A DNA stretch of 64,000 nucleotides from positions 6,386,001-6,450,000 of the forward strand of contig CM074759.1 in the NCBI GenBank assembly GCA_037355855.1, in the 5' to 3' direction. The notes beneath the pieces are model-generated. The model saw nothing but the letters and a program-made list of their open reading frames with translations, had not been told where the DNA came from and made no database searches. Source of the DNA: Pseudo-nitzschia pungens (Eukaryota; Bacillariophyta; Bacillariophyceae; Bacillariales; Bacillariaceae). Both the position numbers and the translations under genes were made by a program. This document shows, one piece after another, positions 9,866 to 22,002 of the stretch (position 1 is the first letter of the stretch; each line of letters starts with the position of its first letter).

Positions 9866-12800
9866 ATGCCCATCCCAAGGCCGAAACGAAGCAACAAGCG
9901 GTATGCGGGTCAGGGAGCCGTTGGAACCGAGGGGGTTGCCAACCTTTCCAGCATGAAACGAAAACCAGCGGACGGGAAAAAGATGCGTCTGCGGTATGCC
10001 ATGGCGGCCGTTGGAATCGCACTGATCATTGCGCTCGCCAGTGGCTTTTCTAGCCGCTCGGGGAAGGCGGACAGTGAAGAAACTTCCACGACGCAGGACT
10101 TCTTCGAAATCCCAAAGACCCCAGTGGCTCACATCGATGCCTACGAGCTCGTTTCCAAGCAGGACTTGGACGATTTGATGTCTTCGGTGGCCGTGTTCAA
10201 ACACAAAAAGTCGGGCATGAACATCGTCACCATGGTCCCCGCGGACCCATACCAAGACGCAACCTTTGGGATCAGCTTCCGAACGACTCCCCAAAATGAC
10301 GATGGAGCCCAGCACGTTGTGAAGAATTCAATCCTGGCGGGATCCGTGAACTATCCCGTTATGGATCCCTTCAATCAATTGAAGCGCGGGTCTCTTCAGA
10401 CCTACTCGGATGCGTGGACCGAACGGGATCGCACATCGTTTGTGGTGGCATCGAAAAACCTGGCCGACTTTCGGAACAACCTCAAGGTGACAATCGATGC
10501 CGTCTTCCACCCACTTTTCATTAACAACGAACACAAGTGGATTTATCGCCAGGAAGGATGGAGATTGGAATCTCCAGACAACAAGAATTTGCTTATTAAT
10601 GGGTAAGTACACGGAATGCGAATCCCATGCCGATCTTTGCCGGGACATACGCGTTTTCTGATTTTTTGTGTGAGCTGGGATCGGAGTGTTCAAGGTCTGC
10701 ACGCAATAAACAACCACAATGCAAACGCGTCCAGGAAACGTTTACTCACTCTGTGTCTTCTCTTCTCCCAGGAACGCATACGTAGATGCAAAGGCAGCAC
10801 AAATGAATCCAGAAGAGGTCATGGTCAAGCAAATATATAGGAATCTCTTTTCTGACCACCTGTACGGAAAAAATCCGAAGGGAGAAGCTTCCGAAGTGGT
10901 CACAATGACGTACCAAGAAATTCTTTCTTACTATGAAAATAATTATCACCCATCGAATGGACAATCATTCTGCTATGGAAGGCAGGAATTTGTTGATTCA
11001 TGCCTAGAGGAATTGAATGCCGTGTTGAAGGAATACGAAGATGACGATTCGGCGCGCAGAAAGTCCACCGTTCCGTTTCAAAAGCTTAACGAACTCGATG
11101 CGGAGATCAAAAACATTCGTTATCCCGATGTCCAAGAGGCGGTCGACTACCGCTCGGCTGTGGCATGGATTCTCAACGATGAACTCATGGATATCCGTAC
11201 CCGGGTGGCTTGGCACTTGATCTATGAATTGTTGGCAGGTTCGAATACTGCTGTCATACCAAAGGCTATTTACGAAATGAACCTTGGTACCGATATTATC
11301 ACACACTTCCAGCATTCGCTCCAACAATGGGTTATGGCGCTCGGTGTGAGTGGCATAGCTACCGAGGCAGGTGTCAATAAAGCCAACAAAATGATCATGG
11401 AAGAACTAGAGAAAGTTGCTAGCAACGGCTTCGACAAAGATGCGATCCTGGCTGCATTGCACAAAATGACGTTCAAGTTCAGGGAGCAGAGCTCTGATGG
11501 TATGCCTCGTGGAGCAAAATATTTCAGAGAAATAATGAGTAACTGGAATTACGACCAAGATGCATTGATGCCGCTCCAGGCATCGAAGGCATTGGTGGAA
11601 TTGAGAACCGAAATGGAATTGAATGGTCAGGGTGTTCTCTTGGACCTCATCACCAAACACATGTTAGATACCAAGCGTACAACATCGTTGAGCTTGAAGC
11701 CAGACGTGAACTACGCCCTACAATACGAAAGAGTGAGTTGGATTGTACGAGTGAAAGCAATTCTGTCTGGTATTTAATCGCACTTGACTCACGATATTTT
11801 GTCGGTTGTCCCTTGTTTTGGATTAGCTGGAACAACAATGGCTGGATAATCTGGACACTTACCTCGACAAGGAGGCGGGTATTAAAGTCATGTCAGAAAC
11901 TGGTCAACTGAAGGAGTTACAAAAGAAGGGTGATTCGGAAGAAGCCCTAGCGATGATTCCGCGCCTCGAACTCACGGACCTCAACCGAACCATTTACGCC
12001 CCTCCCACCAAAATCATTGATGATCTCTTTGAATCAGGAATCACTACGCTGTCGCATGAATTGCCGTTTACCAACGGCATTGCTTATGTGGACTTCTCGA
12101 TGGATCTTTCTAATTTGGATTTTGACGATGTCGTTCTCATTCCTCTCTTCTGCCAATTGCTTCTGGAGGGAGGCACCAATATAAAAAGCGACGTAAAAAT
12201 GCAGCGGCAAATCGATGAATACACTGGAGGCATCACCATTACCCCAGTCATCGAAGAAATAATGGAGACAGACAGCGAGGGTTATTACGTTGTTCCCGAC
12301 GGGAAACATTTTGTTACGAAAGTACTCTTGAGCGGATCTTGCATTGCAACCGAAACTTGTCTGCCGATGATGAATCTCTACCGTCAACTTGTGTGGGATT
12401 CTGACGTTCGCAACAAGGAAAAGGCGATAGATATTTTGGAGGCAAGAATCAACGAAATGGAAGAGGACATCCAAATAAACGGACACAAGTACACTACCAC
12501 TCGCATCGAGTCACGTTATAGCCTTTCGGGCTTTGTGCGAGAACAGTGGTACGGTGTGACCCAGTTGATGGAGATGAGAAGAGCTCTCGCACAGATCAAG
12601 GAAAACTTTCTAGAGCTGAGTTTGCGTCTCGTCAAGATGCAGGATGCCCTCAAGCGAGGCCATCGCAACGGGATGCACATGGCCATCACTGGAGATAAGG
12701 AGGCATTGACCGATCTCAAGGGTCCAATGGAGAACTTCTTGAAAAGCGGTCTTCCTTTGCCTACCCAGAAGACACCCTTCCAAAACTTTACCGAAGAAGA

Positions 12801-13467
12801 GCATCCATGGGTTCCGAAGGGCATGCACAGGGTGAAGGAAGAACTCACCGCCGAAACCGCAAACCAGGCCTTCACTATTCCGACGCGAGTCAATCACGTT
12901 GCCAAGGGCGGTATCCTTTACGACGTGGGCGAACGCATTCCAGGTGCCGACATGGTTGTGACGCAGTTCCTCGGAGGTTATTACTTGTACAACGAGCTTC
13001 GTTTTGGTCAAGGGGCCCAGGAAGCATGGTCGTTGTTGGACCTGGATTCCGGCGTCTCGATATACCAAAGCGATCGCGACCCGAATATTTTCGCTACTCT
13101 CGAGACGTACGAAAAAGGAGCGACCTGGCTCTGGGAACAGGTTCAGGGCGACAGCCTTCCCGTGGAAGCCAAGGCTGCCGTGGTGGGTGCCATTGGTCGC
13201 ATGGATGCCTGCATCAACAACAACCCAAACAAGCTCGGTAAGCAATCGCTCATTTCCTATTTGAAAAACGACAAGATGGAGTTCAAACAAAATTGGCGGA
13301 ACCAGATCCTTGACGCCAGTGCGAAAGATTTCATGGCAATGGTAGAACGTCTCGGATCGTGGGGGCATCCGTCGGTGTGCATCGTGACCAGTCCCGAGAT
13401 TTTTGCTACAATCGACCAGGAATTATTCAAGGTTTCGAAGTGTGACATCTCGGGATACACGTGCTAA
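9866..13467 (+). CDS. M16C (presequence-protease-like) non-catalytic homologue
   Basis: Three exons, 9866-10602, 10772-11732 and 11827-13467, join in frame to about 1,112 residues, near the usual length of PreP/falcilysin-type M16C proteins. Residues about 41-60 (YAMAAVGIALIIALASG) form one hydrophobic segment after a basic N-terminus, suggesting a signal anchor. The PreP landmarks follow in order: ATFGISFRTTPQNDDGAQH, LAGSVNYPVMDPFNQLKRGS, DRTSFVVAS and YRQEGWRLE. At the place of the inverted zinc motif HxxEH (HILEH in active enzymes) the sequence is HVVKN, which removes the catalytic Glu and the second His ligand. The distal Glu region (FNEMKG in PreP) reads LLINGNAYVDAK and also lacks the Glu. 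M16C middle and C-terminal lobes are present (LPFTNGIAYVDFSMDL, SGFVREQWYG). It is therefore probably a catalytically dead scaffold or regulatory paralogue. Family membership is certain; loss of activity is inferred. Confidence 0.92.
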
Positions 13468-13878
13468 ACCGAAGAACACACACAATGAATAATCGTATCG
13501 CGTCCGATCGGACGAGAAGAACATTTTGTAAAAGTAGTAAAATTGTTTTCATCATGGGACAAAAACCCACTTTCGTTTGCATCGAGTTACAAATACGTAT
13601 CATGATTGTCATCGGTTGCCTTCCTTGACAAACGAAAATGTCTTTCATCAGATATTCGCTGGCCCTTTCCATTATTTTCTTCTTCGTTCCGTTGTAGCCT
13701 TTCGGAACAAGATTCGTCCCTACTGTCAGATCTAGAAGTGATGCGTGTAGAATCGTATTATTTTTCATCAAGTACACGTACCGGCCAACATCGCTCTTCC
13801 ATTCATTTCCGAAAGCTTTCTATGAAAGCACCGCAGCTTTCGGACGTAATGTGTGCACCAATCATCGCAATGGCCAAC
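13468..13878. other. Intergenic, convergent 3' ends
   Basis: This short gap lies between two genes converging on it. No gene or repeat was recognised. Confidence 0.5.
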
Positions 13879-14775
13879 CTAGGACGAACTTTGCTGCTGT
13901 CGTTGGTGTTTCAGAATCCATTTCGCGATGGTTGTCATCGCTTCGTCATCCACGTCTTCCTGCGGAAACCCGTGGCCTCCCTCGTGATAACACGAGGTCA
14001 CCTCGAAACCTCCCCGTTGGAGACAATCCCGGAGTTTCTCACCGGTCGCGTTTGGCGCAATCTGGTCCCTCTTGCCCAGCAAAAAGAGCACGGGAGCACC
14101 CGAATCCTCCCGGAGGGTTTCCAGCTCTTGGGTGTACGGATTCGGGAACGAGACGCCGTTCATGACGTATCCTCCCGGGGGATGGTACGGGGTCCGCTTC
14201 AGTGCCAGCAGTGCCCCCACCAAGATGGCACCCTGCGAGTGGCCGATCACGAGATCGAATCCTCCGCGCTCCCAAACCTCCAGGACCCTGGTGGCGGATT
14301 CCTCGAATCCCGTGTATTCGGCGGCGTTGAAACTGCGGACCCCCGGTGGCATGGTCCACCACGAAAAGCCTTCGTTCTTGACAAAGGGCGCCTGGACGGC
14401 CGTGATCTCGAGCCGGAGCGGCGGGTCCTTGGTGTTGGCGCCATCGCCATCGCCATTGCTGCCGCTGCCGTGGAAGGCCAGCGCCCGGTTCAGGGCATCC
14501 AATCGTTTCGGAAACTCCGCCGCGGTTCCTCCGCTTCCGTGCAGAGCAAGAACTTTGAGCGGGATCGTAGCGGTGGCAGAGATTTCGTCCATGGCAGAGG
14601 ACGAGAGCGACGACGACGACGAGCAAAGGGACGGGTGGAACGAGTGCACAGCGGATTGTCGGGGGACTGGTCCGGCAAAGAGAGGAGGAGCGTACGACGC
14701 AACCAAAACGGGAGAGAAACACCCGAAAACGCCAATGATTCTACCGAGATGGCTCCTAGTGCTCATGGATCTCAT
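13879..14775 (-). CDS. FSH/OVCA2-family serine hydrolase
   Basis: This is a single exon of 298 codons from an ATG. The core (from about residue 72) starts KVLALHGSGGTAAEF, the opening strand and oxyanion region of the FSH1/OVCA2 alpha/beta hydrolases. The nucleophile elbow is GHSQGA, the acid is in LLGKRDQIAP and the catalytic His is in EGGHGFPQE, so all three triad residues are present. SWWTMPPGVRSF matches the conserved substrate-loop region of the family. The N-terminal 60 residues are an extension with a hydrophobic run (RIIGVFGCFSPVLVAS) and a Ser-rich stretch, probably an organelle or secretory presequence. Substrate is unknown; family members are esterases acting on acyl chains. Confidence 0.9.
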   Translation of the reverse strand: MRSMSTRSHLGRIIGVFGCFSPVLVASYAPPLFAGPVPRQSAVHSFHPSLCSSSSSLSSSAMDEISATATIPLKVLALHGSGGTAAEFPKRLDALNRALAFHGSGSNGDGDGANTKDPPLRLEITAVQAPFVKNEGFSWWTMPPGVRSFNAAEYTGFEESATRVLEVWERGGFDLVIGHSQGAILVGALLALKRTPYHPPGGYVMNGVSFPNPYTQELETLREDSGAPVLFLLGKRDQIAPNATGEKLRDCLQRGGFEVTSCYHEGGHGFPQEDVDDEAMTTIAKWILKHQRQQQSSS

Positions 14776-15446
14776 TGTCGTGTCCCCGTGTTTGCTGTCT
14801 CCGGCTTCTTCTCCCTTTCCAATGGGATCACAATCTCACAACTCACGGTCGTTGTTGGGATAGAAAATCTTGGGAAGCAACAAAGAAAATAACATTCGTA
14901 CGAATCAATCCCCAAAAACTCAAAAAAAATCTTCGCTACGAAGTAAGGTTAACCTTAACTTATGAAGTAAGTTAATCTTACTGGTACACGCAGACGTACC
15001 GTACCGTACCGTATTTGAATGGAGTTCGCACTTGTAATTCGTACTGTATTTCAGTAAGGTTAATGATACGTGAGCTTTTTTTTCCGCGAACGATTTTGAG
15101 GGGTCTGTCAAAGTCGCTCACGGATCAGTATCGGTACGGTAGTTGGTCACTTGGTCACGATTAAAACGTACGGACGACAAACTCCCGGCTCGCCCTGACT
15201 GTCAGAAAACATCACCAGATGCAGATCAGAAAGCTCTAATGCACAAAAACAACGATAAAAAAGTAAGTTACCGGTACGGGAAACCTTACGACAACATCTG
15301 TCATTCACGCTTGCATCACCGAAGACATTGACGAAAGAAACTGTTCCGGCTTCGAACTCGTCATTCGTTGGCAACAATCCATAGAAACCGCACGCGCAAC
15401 ACTAATTACAAGTACCCTATCCCAATTCATCATTTTAAAAGGCAAG
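14776..15446. other. Intergenic between divergent genes
   Basis: No gene seen. Around 14945-15015 lies a cluster of AAGGTTAAC and tandem GTACC words, and similar words recur near 15060 and 15270. Confidence 0.45.
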
Positions 15447-16549
15447 ATGGCATCCAGCAGCAAGGTGAACGTCCTCATGGTAGGAACCGGTGAATACACC
15501 ACCGGATACGTGGGTGGAAAGGCAGCCGACAGCGATAAGGGAGCCGGCGTCGTGGCCCTCACGATGTTCGATCTGCGTCGTCGCCAAAAGGTCGACCGCG
15601 TTGGAATGTGCGGAGTGAATGTACGTAACCGCCGGATAGAACCCAATCGAATCATCTGCTTCGTTGTCGACGGTATCTTCGTTCTCGCCGGATACCCGAT
15701 TGTTGTTCTCTAGCGTTTCTCACCGATTGTTTCTGCGATTTCGTTGCGGCGCACGCAGGGCAAAAAGTTCCCCGGGATCCGCACCCACATGCAGCGAAAC
15801 ATCGGTGACGTCTACAAGAACATGGACCTGACCTGCGAGACCTTTCCGGCCGACGACCAAGTGGACCCCAAGGCCTACGAAACCGCCTCCCGGTCCTTCC
15901 AGCCGGGAGACGTCGCCGTCATCTTCACCCCGGACGACACCCACTTTGACATTGCCATGGAATGCATCCAGAGGGGCATGCACGTGATGGTCACGAAACC
16001 CATCGTTCAGACCCTGGAGGACCACCAAAAGCTGGCCGAGGCCGCCGCCGAAAAGGGGGTCCTGGTCGGGGTCGAGGTCCACAAGCGCCTCGATCCGTTC
16101 TACGCCGATGCCCGGGATCGGGTCCGGGGCGGCCTCGGCAACTTTCAATACATGTACGCCTACATGAGCCAGCCCAAGCACCAACTGGAAACCTTCAAGG
16201 CCTGGGCCGGAAAGTCCTCGGACATTTCCTACTATCTGAATTCCCACCACATCGATTGGAGCGAGTGGACCCTGGCCGGGGTGGCCCGACCGGTTCGGGT
16301 GACGGCGACGGGGTCGACCGGAGTGGCCAAGAGCAAGGGCATGGAGACGGAGGATTCCATCACGCTGACCGTTCAGTGGCAAAACATCAATGACAAAACC
16401 CTGGGTTGCGCCGTGTACACTAGTTCGTGGGCGGCACCCAAATCGGACGTTCACAGCCAACAGAGATTCTTGTAAGCACGGCGCGACGAGCGACGAAACG
16501 GAGGCGTTTGCCTGTTCGGAACGAGGAGTGGGACCGTACGCTCACACGC

Positions 16550-16580
<31 letters not shown>

Positions 16581-16974
16581 GAATTGCAGTTTCATGGGCA
16601 CCAAGGGCGAAATCACCGTCGACCAGGCCCACAGAGGCGCGTGCGTTTCCACCGACGCAGCGGGATACGCGTCGATGAACCCACTCTTTATGAAATACAC
16701 GCCCACCAACGGAATGTTTTCGGGCCAGAGCTGCTACGGAGTCAAGTCCTTCGAAAACTTTATCGATGCCTGCAGCAGCGTCAACGCGGGAACCACCAAG
16801 CCATCGGACTACGACGACGGATCCCTCGCCACCGTCCACACCACCATGCAGGGGACGGCGATCCTGGAGGCCGGACGAAAGAGTCTCGATGCCGATGGCC
16901 GACCCATGGACATCCAGTACGAGGACGACTCGAGCATGGAGCCCGTTGGAATCAGCCCCCACCAATTTTCGTAG
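15447..16974 (+). CDS. GFO/IDH/MocA oxidoreductase, D-galacturonate reductase-like
   Basis: Three exons, 15447-15620, 15759-16471 and 16590-16974, give 423 residues. The N-terminus [18 protein letters not shown] is the dinucleotide-binding loop in the form typical of fungal D-galacturonate reductases. It is followed by [22 protein letters not shown], then the family pattern [16 protein letters not shown] and [11 protein letters not shown]. The catalytic-type Lys is in VEVHKRLDP, and [20 protein letters not shown] plus HHID complete the active site. Close agreement runs through the C-terminal domain ([26 protein letters not shown]). The predicted reaction is NAD(P)H-linked reduction of a uronate or similar sugar acid. 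There is no targeting signal, so it is likely cytosolic. The second intron ends in a run of 29 T residues (16552-16580) just before its AG. Substrate is inferred from family resemblance. Confidence 0.9.
16552..16580 (+). repeat. 29-nt poly-T tract in an intron
   Basis: An uninterrupted run of 29 T lies nine bases upstream of the AG that opens exon 3 of the oxidoreductase gene. It would act as an extreme polypyrimidine tract; its length is probably unstable. Confidence 0.95.
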
Positions 16975-17281
16975 AGCAGAATGGAAGCATCGTAGATGTA
17001 AACTATAGTTCAAGGTTCGAATTAGCCGTCTAGTGGTATTGGTGTGGCTTCGATAGGAGCAGAGTAGCAAGCGAACGGAATTATTATTATTCTGGAAGAA
17101 AACTTTACTAGTAGTAGATCGCAACGAGACGGCAAACGCGCCGAATCGCGGTCCATCGAATTCCGCGTACTCAATCATAACTTCGTATTTCTTTTATCAT
17201 TCGATTGTGCGTTGCTGTCTCGCGGCAAATTTTTGCGGGAGCCCGGTCCGGCCCGGGTTTGGTTGGGTCTTCGATACCCGC
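16975..17281. other. Short intergenic, convergent 3' ends
   Basis: Contains the 3' flanks of the oxidoreductase (+) and SEC24 (-). No gene or repeat seen. Confidence 0.5.
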
Positions 17282-20200
17282 TTATCGCGGTGGCGGCGGA
17301 GGAGGCGGCGGTGGGGGACCCCTTCCCCTGGGCGGCGGAGGAGGAGCTCGCCTGCCTCCGTTTTGCGGCACGGCTCTGCCGGGAGGAGGCGGCATGGATG
17401 GTTTCGGCGGAGCCGGCATTCCACCGGAATACGGCGGCGGGGGAGGACCTCCTCGCGATGCCATGGGCGGGCCCCCCGGCGGTTGACCGTACGCCGGTGG
17501 AGGTGGTCCCGACTGGGGCGCCCGGGGTTGGCCGAGATGTCGCGGGGGTGCCGGAGGACCTCGCGACGCCATGGGTGGGCCTCCCGGTGGTTGGCCGTAC
17601 GCGGGTGGCGGCGGACCCGGTTGGGGAGGAGGGGGCTGGCCGTATCCCGGTTGGGGCGGTGCCGCCGGCGTGGGTTGGGGAGGAGGGGGTTGGCCGTATC
17701 CCGGTTGGGGCGGTGCGGGGGGCCCTCGCCCCGGCATGGGTTGGGGAGGAGGTGCCTGGCCGTATTGCGGACGACCGGGAGGCGCCATGTTGGGACGTCC
17801 GCCCATCTGGGGTCCTCCGGGAGGTGCCGGGCCTCCCGGCGCTCCGGGTCCGGCGTTGGGATTCATCACGAAATTCATGAAATCTTCGTAGCTGAACGTT
17901 CCGCCCTGGAACGACGCTCTGTCTTCCACCATGAACCAGAAGAAGCGGGCCTCCATGTGGGGATCGCCTTCCTTCACAACGAAAACCTTCGAGCTCACGG
18001 TGTACGGATCGGCTTCGTCCTCTCGCAGTGCCGCAATAATCGATCCGACCCGTTCCGCGAATTGGCCCCCGCTCTCCAGATTGAGAACCGGTTCCACGTT
18101 GTCGAGGGAGTGGACACCAAACAATTCGTTGACGTACGTGGCGTTCGCTTGTCTACCGACCCAGAGGTAGAAGTCGACGCCGTTGTCCACGAGGTAAATA
18201 CCATCGCTGGAGAGCGAATCGATCGTCAACGGAAGCGCGTTCGGCAGCAATACACGATTGCGTCCGGCAAACGAGTCTTCCGGGACATCGTCCGGCTCGT
18301 CTTCGGAGGGATAACCGGCACTTGGTTGCATGTCGTGCAGCGAGAAGAGGGGCGGATACACGAAGGACTTGGATTTGCTCAACCACATCTGGTTGATGTT
18401 GAAAAAGGCCTGCAACCGCTCGTCGGGATGCACGTCCGTTCCTCCACGGAAAGCAACGTTCTTCATCAGCGCCAAAGTGTAGAGAGGAAAGAGCTCCAGC
18501 GCCGGCGGCAACGAGTCGTCCTCGGTCTCGTTGGATTGGGGTGCCTGCGGCACGGCGTATCCGGAAACCGTCCGGACGTCCCCTCCCTTTGCGGACCGGA
18601 TCAAATCCACGCACGCCTGCTGCAATCGCATGCGGGCATTGTCCAGGGTCGTCTTGAGAGAAACGTCGATGGCCTGTCTCGCCAGGAGATTGCAGGTGGC
18701 AAAGACGTCCACCCCGGCGACCAATTCGGAGGTGAGAGTGGTGGTCGGGAATGCCTGGGTCATGACCCGGATGCGACGCTGTCCCTGACCATTGGTGTAG
18801 AGAAGAGCGGACTGGACCGTGACGTAGTTGCTGGCGAGATTTTCTCCGTCGTGCGCCAGGTCAAAGCCAAAGACGGAATCGGAGTTCACGTTGGGAAGCG
18901 CCATCAGATCCGATCCCCGGATGAAAAAGTTTCCGTAGTAGTTGGAGATCTTCATTCCCTTTGTGACGCGGGTTCTCATGACGGCCTCGAACGCCGTGTC
19001 GGTGGTGAGGGTCTTGTTGAGTTGTTCCTCGAATCGTGGTCCGTCCTTTTCCCGGTTGAACATGACGTAGGAGTGAAGCGATCCCGACGAGAACTTGGGC
19101 AGGTCTCCCAGCGACGCCATGTCGATGTAGGAGTACGGGAACAAGAACATGTCCACGCTGATTTGTTGGCGACTGAATTCCACGGCCGTGTCCTTGTACC
19201 ACTCGGTGTCCCTCCGCAAGAGCTTCACCTCGGCGCCCGTTCCCATCAACGACGGGTTCTCTCTCGGTTTGAGGGCACCGTCTCCCAGGTTGGGCTGGAT
19301 CGATTGGAAGACCAGCATCTTGCCACCGACCTGCTTCATGACCGTAAAGGCGGCTTTCAGCGCGGGTCCCAGACACGATCGCGCGGGCACCGGGTTCTTG
19401 ACGAACATTTCCGGGAGGCTGTCCAGGAACGAATCCACCACCGAGCGAGATTCCTGCAGGTTGACCAGCAGACCGTCCGGGAGCGGAACAAAGAGCTCCT
19501 TCAGCGACGACACCACCAGCATCTGGGGTTGCTTCAGATCCGCGGCCAGGTTGAAGTAGTGCACCGAGTTGTCAAAGGTGATGAATCCGATCTTCGTCCG
19601 CCGCCCGCCGGGGAGATCGTCCAGGCTGCGCTTGATGGCGTTCGCCGCGCATTCCAGCATGCCGCTGTGGACCGCCTGCGCGCTCACGTCGAGCACAAAG
19701 AAATAGGTGGGCTCCTGCGGCGGCCGGACCATGTACTCGGCGGGGGCGATGAATTCCACTACGCTCTTCGAGAGCTCGGGGCGGTCGAACCGGTCCGATC
19801 GGAACCCGTGGTCGTCCAGGTGGCAAAAGTAGGCGGACGGGGTGTTGTTTATCTGCGCGCAAATGTTGCACCTCCAGCTCCGGCCGTGGTCGATCCAGTG
19901 CACAAAGGCGTTGATGTAGGTGCGACACCGCTTGCACCGAATGATCCCGGCGCTTCCCGGCTGTATCGTGGGCACCTCGTCCTCGCCCTCGGGAGAGGGA
20001 GCCAGCGGGCGGACGACACCACCGAGCGGCACCTTGGCCTGCATCGCAATGTTGTTGGTGGCGGGGACCTTGTCGCACGTCATGCGGAAGAAGCGGTCCG
20101 GTATGGTAATGTTGAAATCGATGTTTTCCTGGTACACGTTTTGCTGGGACGGCATGCCCGGCGCCATTCCCGGTGGAGCGGGTTGCTGCGGGGCCGGAAA

Positions 20201-20943
20201 GCCTCCCGGTGGAGCCGGTGCCGGAAAGCCTCCCGGTGCCTGGGGCGGGAACTGGCCTCCCGGTGCACCGGGTGGCGGCGGTCCGGGTGGTGGCGGTCCG
20301 CGTGGGGCACCAAAGGCGGGTGGTGGCGGCGGTCTGGTGGCGGCGCGAGAACGAAGAGGGAAGAAAAACACTCGTGAGACCAAACGAAACTCTGTGCATG
20401 CATGCATATGTATATGTATATGCATATGTATATGCATGGATGGATGGATGCAGGAATGCACGACACATCATCGACGATTGCCGATTGCCGCATCGTCCAC
20501 GGAAATGACCGCATCGGATGTTCCGGCATCGCTCGCATCGTCCATTGCAAACCCAGCGGGGTGCTCGTAGTTTGCGCGGAGTTCTCGATTCCCCCCGTGC
20601 CGGTATTCCTCCGTGCCGCATCCGAATCCGGATCCGGAATCGCCGGTGTCTGGATGCGTCGCGCTCCAATGACTCTACTCACCCTGGTGGAGGAGGCTGC
20701 AGGGAAATGTTTTCCATTCCCTGGTTCAAACCCCGCATGCCACCGCCGGGAGGGGGTGGCGGGGGAGCGAATCCACCGCCGGGAGGGGGAGGCCCAAAGC
20801 CGCCGCCGCGTCCGGGAGGAGGGGGCGCGAAGCCACCTCCCGGCGGGGGTGGCGGCGGGTGCAAATCCGCCGGGGCGTCCCGGTGGAGGAGGCGCCCGGA
20901 ATTGGTTGTTGGGAGGGGGTGGTGGTGGGGGTGGGAAACCCAT
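17282..20943 (-). CDS. SEC24: COPII coat subunit SEC24 with Pro-rich tails at both ends
   Basis: Exon 1 is 20943-20683 and exon 2 is 20333-17282, with a 349 bp GT-AG intron. SEC24 is the cargo-binding subunit of the inner COPII coat on ER exit sites. After a Pro/Gly-rich N-terminus come the zinc finger (CKRCRTYINAF with WRCNICAQINN), the trunk (EPTYFFVLDVSAQAV, RTKIGFITFDNSVHYF), the beta-sandwich/helical region and the gelsolin-like domain (VDFYLWVGRQAN). Two oddities stand out. The C-terminus continues about 200 residues beyond the gelsolin domain as Pro/Gly/Gln repeats (GYGQPPPPQP type), which typical SEC24 lacks. In exon 1 the frame from the ATG (MGFPPPPPPPP) and the frame that joins exon 2 (GGGFAPPPPGRGGGF) differ by one base near 20857. 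Either an indel or assembly error, or initiation at a later ATG (MRGLNQG), must explain this. Core identity is certain. Confidence 0.93.
20395..20455 (+). repeat. TATG/GGAT microsatellite in SEC24 intron
   Basis: A run of alternating ATGTAT/ATGCAT steps followed by GGAT units lies inside the SEC24 intron. It is simple-sequence DNA. Confidence 0.85.
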
Positions 20944-22002
20944 GTTCGATTCGATTATTGCTGCGGGTGGATCGGAACGGGTGCGAACGCGGTGATCCGA
21001 AACAAACTGTTCACTGCACAAAGCCTGGGCGAGTCGTCGTCGTCGTCGTCGTCGTTGTCGTTGGATGAAGTACAGTAAAAAAATACTTGTCGATCGTAAA
21101 AGTACAAGTAATTCTCGTACGGTACTTGTAGATCGATGACCGCGATTTCGTGTTTCGTCGGTTGGTCCGTTTTTGTGAAAGTTTGCAGTAAGGTTAAGCA
21201 CCACCGTGTCCTTGTTTCGGTAACTTAGGCAGGGTTGACCTTAGTCCTACTACAAGTAGGTACTACGTAGTGTATCGTACGTACGGTAAAGTACTTGTAC
21301 AAGGATGTGTCCTTAAAAAACCAAAAATCTTTCGTTTTCAAATCGTTATGATGTGCGAGTGCGCGATGGGATGACCTGATTGATTTCATTACTAAGGTTA
21401 AAGATAATTATAGGAGCAATAATGACTGATGACTTGCATTACTTTTTGCTGACAAGCAGACACACGCTGCGCGATGTGACAACGATCCTTCCCAAGAAAG
21501 TAAGTCAGTGTGTAGTGTGTAATTTACGGGCACCAGTACGCGTACGAAAGTGAACGAAAAGTGCCAACATTAAAATAATGCATACGGTACGGTAATTACG
21601 TACAGTAAAGTACATTACGTTCTCTTTTTCGTACACCTAACCTTACTCGTACTACCGTACTACTGTTTGTTGTTCCTGTACCGGTATGGGGCATCTCATC
21701 ATCTCCATCGAATATCCGAGATGCCAAAATTTTCTAATTAAAAAAATACGAAGCAACCCAACTCGAATTTTTGTTCTTGTTCTTGTTCTTTACCGGTATC
21801 TTGGATCGACCGCTACGAAGCACCGGTACGTACCGTACCGTACGTAATTTCTTCTTTCCCGTGTTGGCATCACACCTCGGGCGTCAAAAAGTGTGTGATA
21901 GGAAGGGAAATTCATTAAAGTATTACGAAGTATTATTATTTTAAAATCAGCATCGGATCGCACCCCTTGCGAGACAACCCATTCAATATCTGCGGGCAAG
22001 CA
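20944..22002. other. Intergenic, rich in GTAC palindromic words
   Basis: No gene seen between the divergent SEC24 and Deg protease genes. Short words built on GTAC, CGTACG and AAGGTTA are abundant (21240-21300, 21530-21680, 21820-21850). Confidence 0.5.

Noticed and set aside
17207..20377. 1,056-codon plus-strand frame opposite SEC24
   Set aside because: Antisense of SEC24; GC-rich codon use keeps the opposite strand open, and the minus-strand product is an unmistakable SEC24.
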